Of a stretch of DNA of 5,058 nt, positions 4,790 to 5,058 are shown in pieces. The DNA comes from Gp13-AA77 sp036521995 (GTDB taxonomy: Bacteria; Acidobacteriota; Terriglobia; UBA7540): positions 1 through 5,058 of the forward strand of contig DATDGR010000312.1 in the NCBI GenBank assembly GCA_036521995.1. The letters are read 5' to 3'. The first letter of the stretch is position 1. Each line of letters opens with the position of its first letter. Below the pieces are notes generated by a model. That model did not search any database, had not been told where the DNA came from, and saw nothing but the letters and a program-made list of their open reading frames with translations. The position numbers and the translations under genes are program-made.

Positions 4790-5058
4790 TTACACCATCC
4801 AGCTAGCAAACCCCCTTAGCATCAGGATCGAACGGGCGAATTCAGATTGTTGTGCGGACCGAGATCTCTCGACGATCGCGATCAATGCGGCCAACATCAT
4901 CTCGCTGTCTGGGCTTGCTTCGAGCAGTCGACGGTTGAGGACCTCAGACAAAAACCGCAGGCGAAAAAAATTACAGCTATCAAAACCCGTAAGTATGAAA
5001 TCCAGGAATAAATCGGGCGCAACTCTGTGACCGCTACGATCGGTCAATATCAGGGATG
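4790..5058 (-). CDS. Hypothetical protein, C-terminal part (5' end beyond the window)
   Basis: An open frame enters from the window edge and ends at a TAA at 4792-4790, giving about 89 visible residues. No family is recognised. The sequence reads like a soluble helical protein, with the segment FLSEVLNRRLLEASPDSE followed by MMLAALIAIVERSR and the terminal run FARSILMLRGFASWMV. Codon choice is mixed at third positions and the local GC content is clearly lower than in the operon, so it probably belongs to the host background or an older accessory region. A TTG at 5047 could be an internal start (85 residues), but the frame remains open to the edge and no ribosome binding site is seen, so a partial gene is the simpler reading. 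If the mobile element inserted just beyond its stop codon, its end could be truncated; the sequence does not decide this. Confidence 0.45.
   Translation of the reverse strand, partial: SLILTDRSGHRVAPDLFLDFILTGFDSCNFFRLRFLSEVLNRRLLEASPDSEMMLAALIAIVERSRSAQQSEFARSILMLRGFASWMV

Noticed and set aside
526..4794. TGTA...TACA outer ends (TGTATAG at 526; TGTAACG on minus from 4794)
   Set aside because: TGT/ACA termini are typical of Tn7-like elements, but the sequences behind them hardly match, the adjoining 5 bases differ (TTACT versus CCATC), and the right one overlaps the stop codon of the neighbouring frame.
4764..4807. Two GCTAGC hexamers (4764-4769 and 4802-4807) as repeat or att site
   Set aside because: Each is a self-palindromic hexamer and the sequences around them do not align as direct or inverted repeats, so they are likely chance.
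1..5058. CRISPR array, tRNA or rRNA genes
   Set aside because: No regularly spaced direct repeats, no cloverleaf with a TTCGANNC-type arm and CCA end, and no rRNA-like blocks were seen on either strand.

Overview
The window holds one compact four-gene operon on the minus strand (about 4522 down to 822). I read it as a transposition module of the Mu/Tn7/Tn5053 (TnsB-TnsC, TniA-TniB) type. It is flanked by short, lower-GC stretches that look like a different genomic background. The high GC of the operon, its strong GGAGG-type ribosome binding sites and the DUF6431 plus DDE plus two-ATPase combination suggest a soil or sediment bacterium, possibly Acidobacteriota. That guess rests on general impression and no marker gene supports it.

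Layout along the plus strand: 1-451 is a possible hypothetical gene on the minus strand. 452-821 is about 370 bases with no gene but rich in inverted repeats (508-548, 574-596, 684-726, 732-766). 822-1805 encodes a RecA-fold/RepA-like ATPase. 1802-2602 encodes an ExeA/TniB/TnsC-like AAA+ ATPase. 2606-3847 encodes a DD(35)E transposase of the rve/Mu-integrase class. 3923-4522 encodes a zinc-ribbon protein of the DUF6431 type. 4523-4789 is non-coding with further inverted repeats (4536-4554, 4569-4613, 4663-4683). 4790-5058 is the 3' part of an unrecognised reading frame.

Transcription order is DUF6431, transposase, AAA+ ATPase, RepA-like ATPase. The last three are tightly packed: a 3-base gap, then a 4-base GTGA overlap, each preceded by GGAGG. 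They are therefore probably translated together and act in one process. By analogy with TnsB/TnsC and TniA/TniB, the transposase would bind the ends and join strands, while the AAA+ protein would choose or hold the target. No TnsA-type endonuclease, TniQ, resolvase or cargo gene is visible. The two unassigned partners, a zinc-ribbon/HTH protein and a RepA-like ATPase with a C-terminal winged-helix-like tail, are the candidates for the missing targeting or replication-coupling functions.

The non-coding blocks on both sides carry long inverted repeats built on the same GCGGGA core (684-726 and 4569-4613 share 11 of 13 arm bases). Further out, an imperfect AAAGCAATT pair lies in inverted orientation (560-571 and 4708-4718). 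These are the best candidates for transposon ends or transposase-binding sites, but no target-site duplication could be identified, so the exact boundaries remain open.
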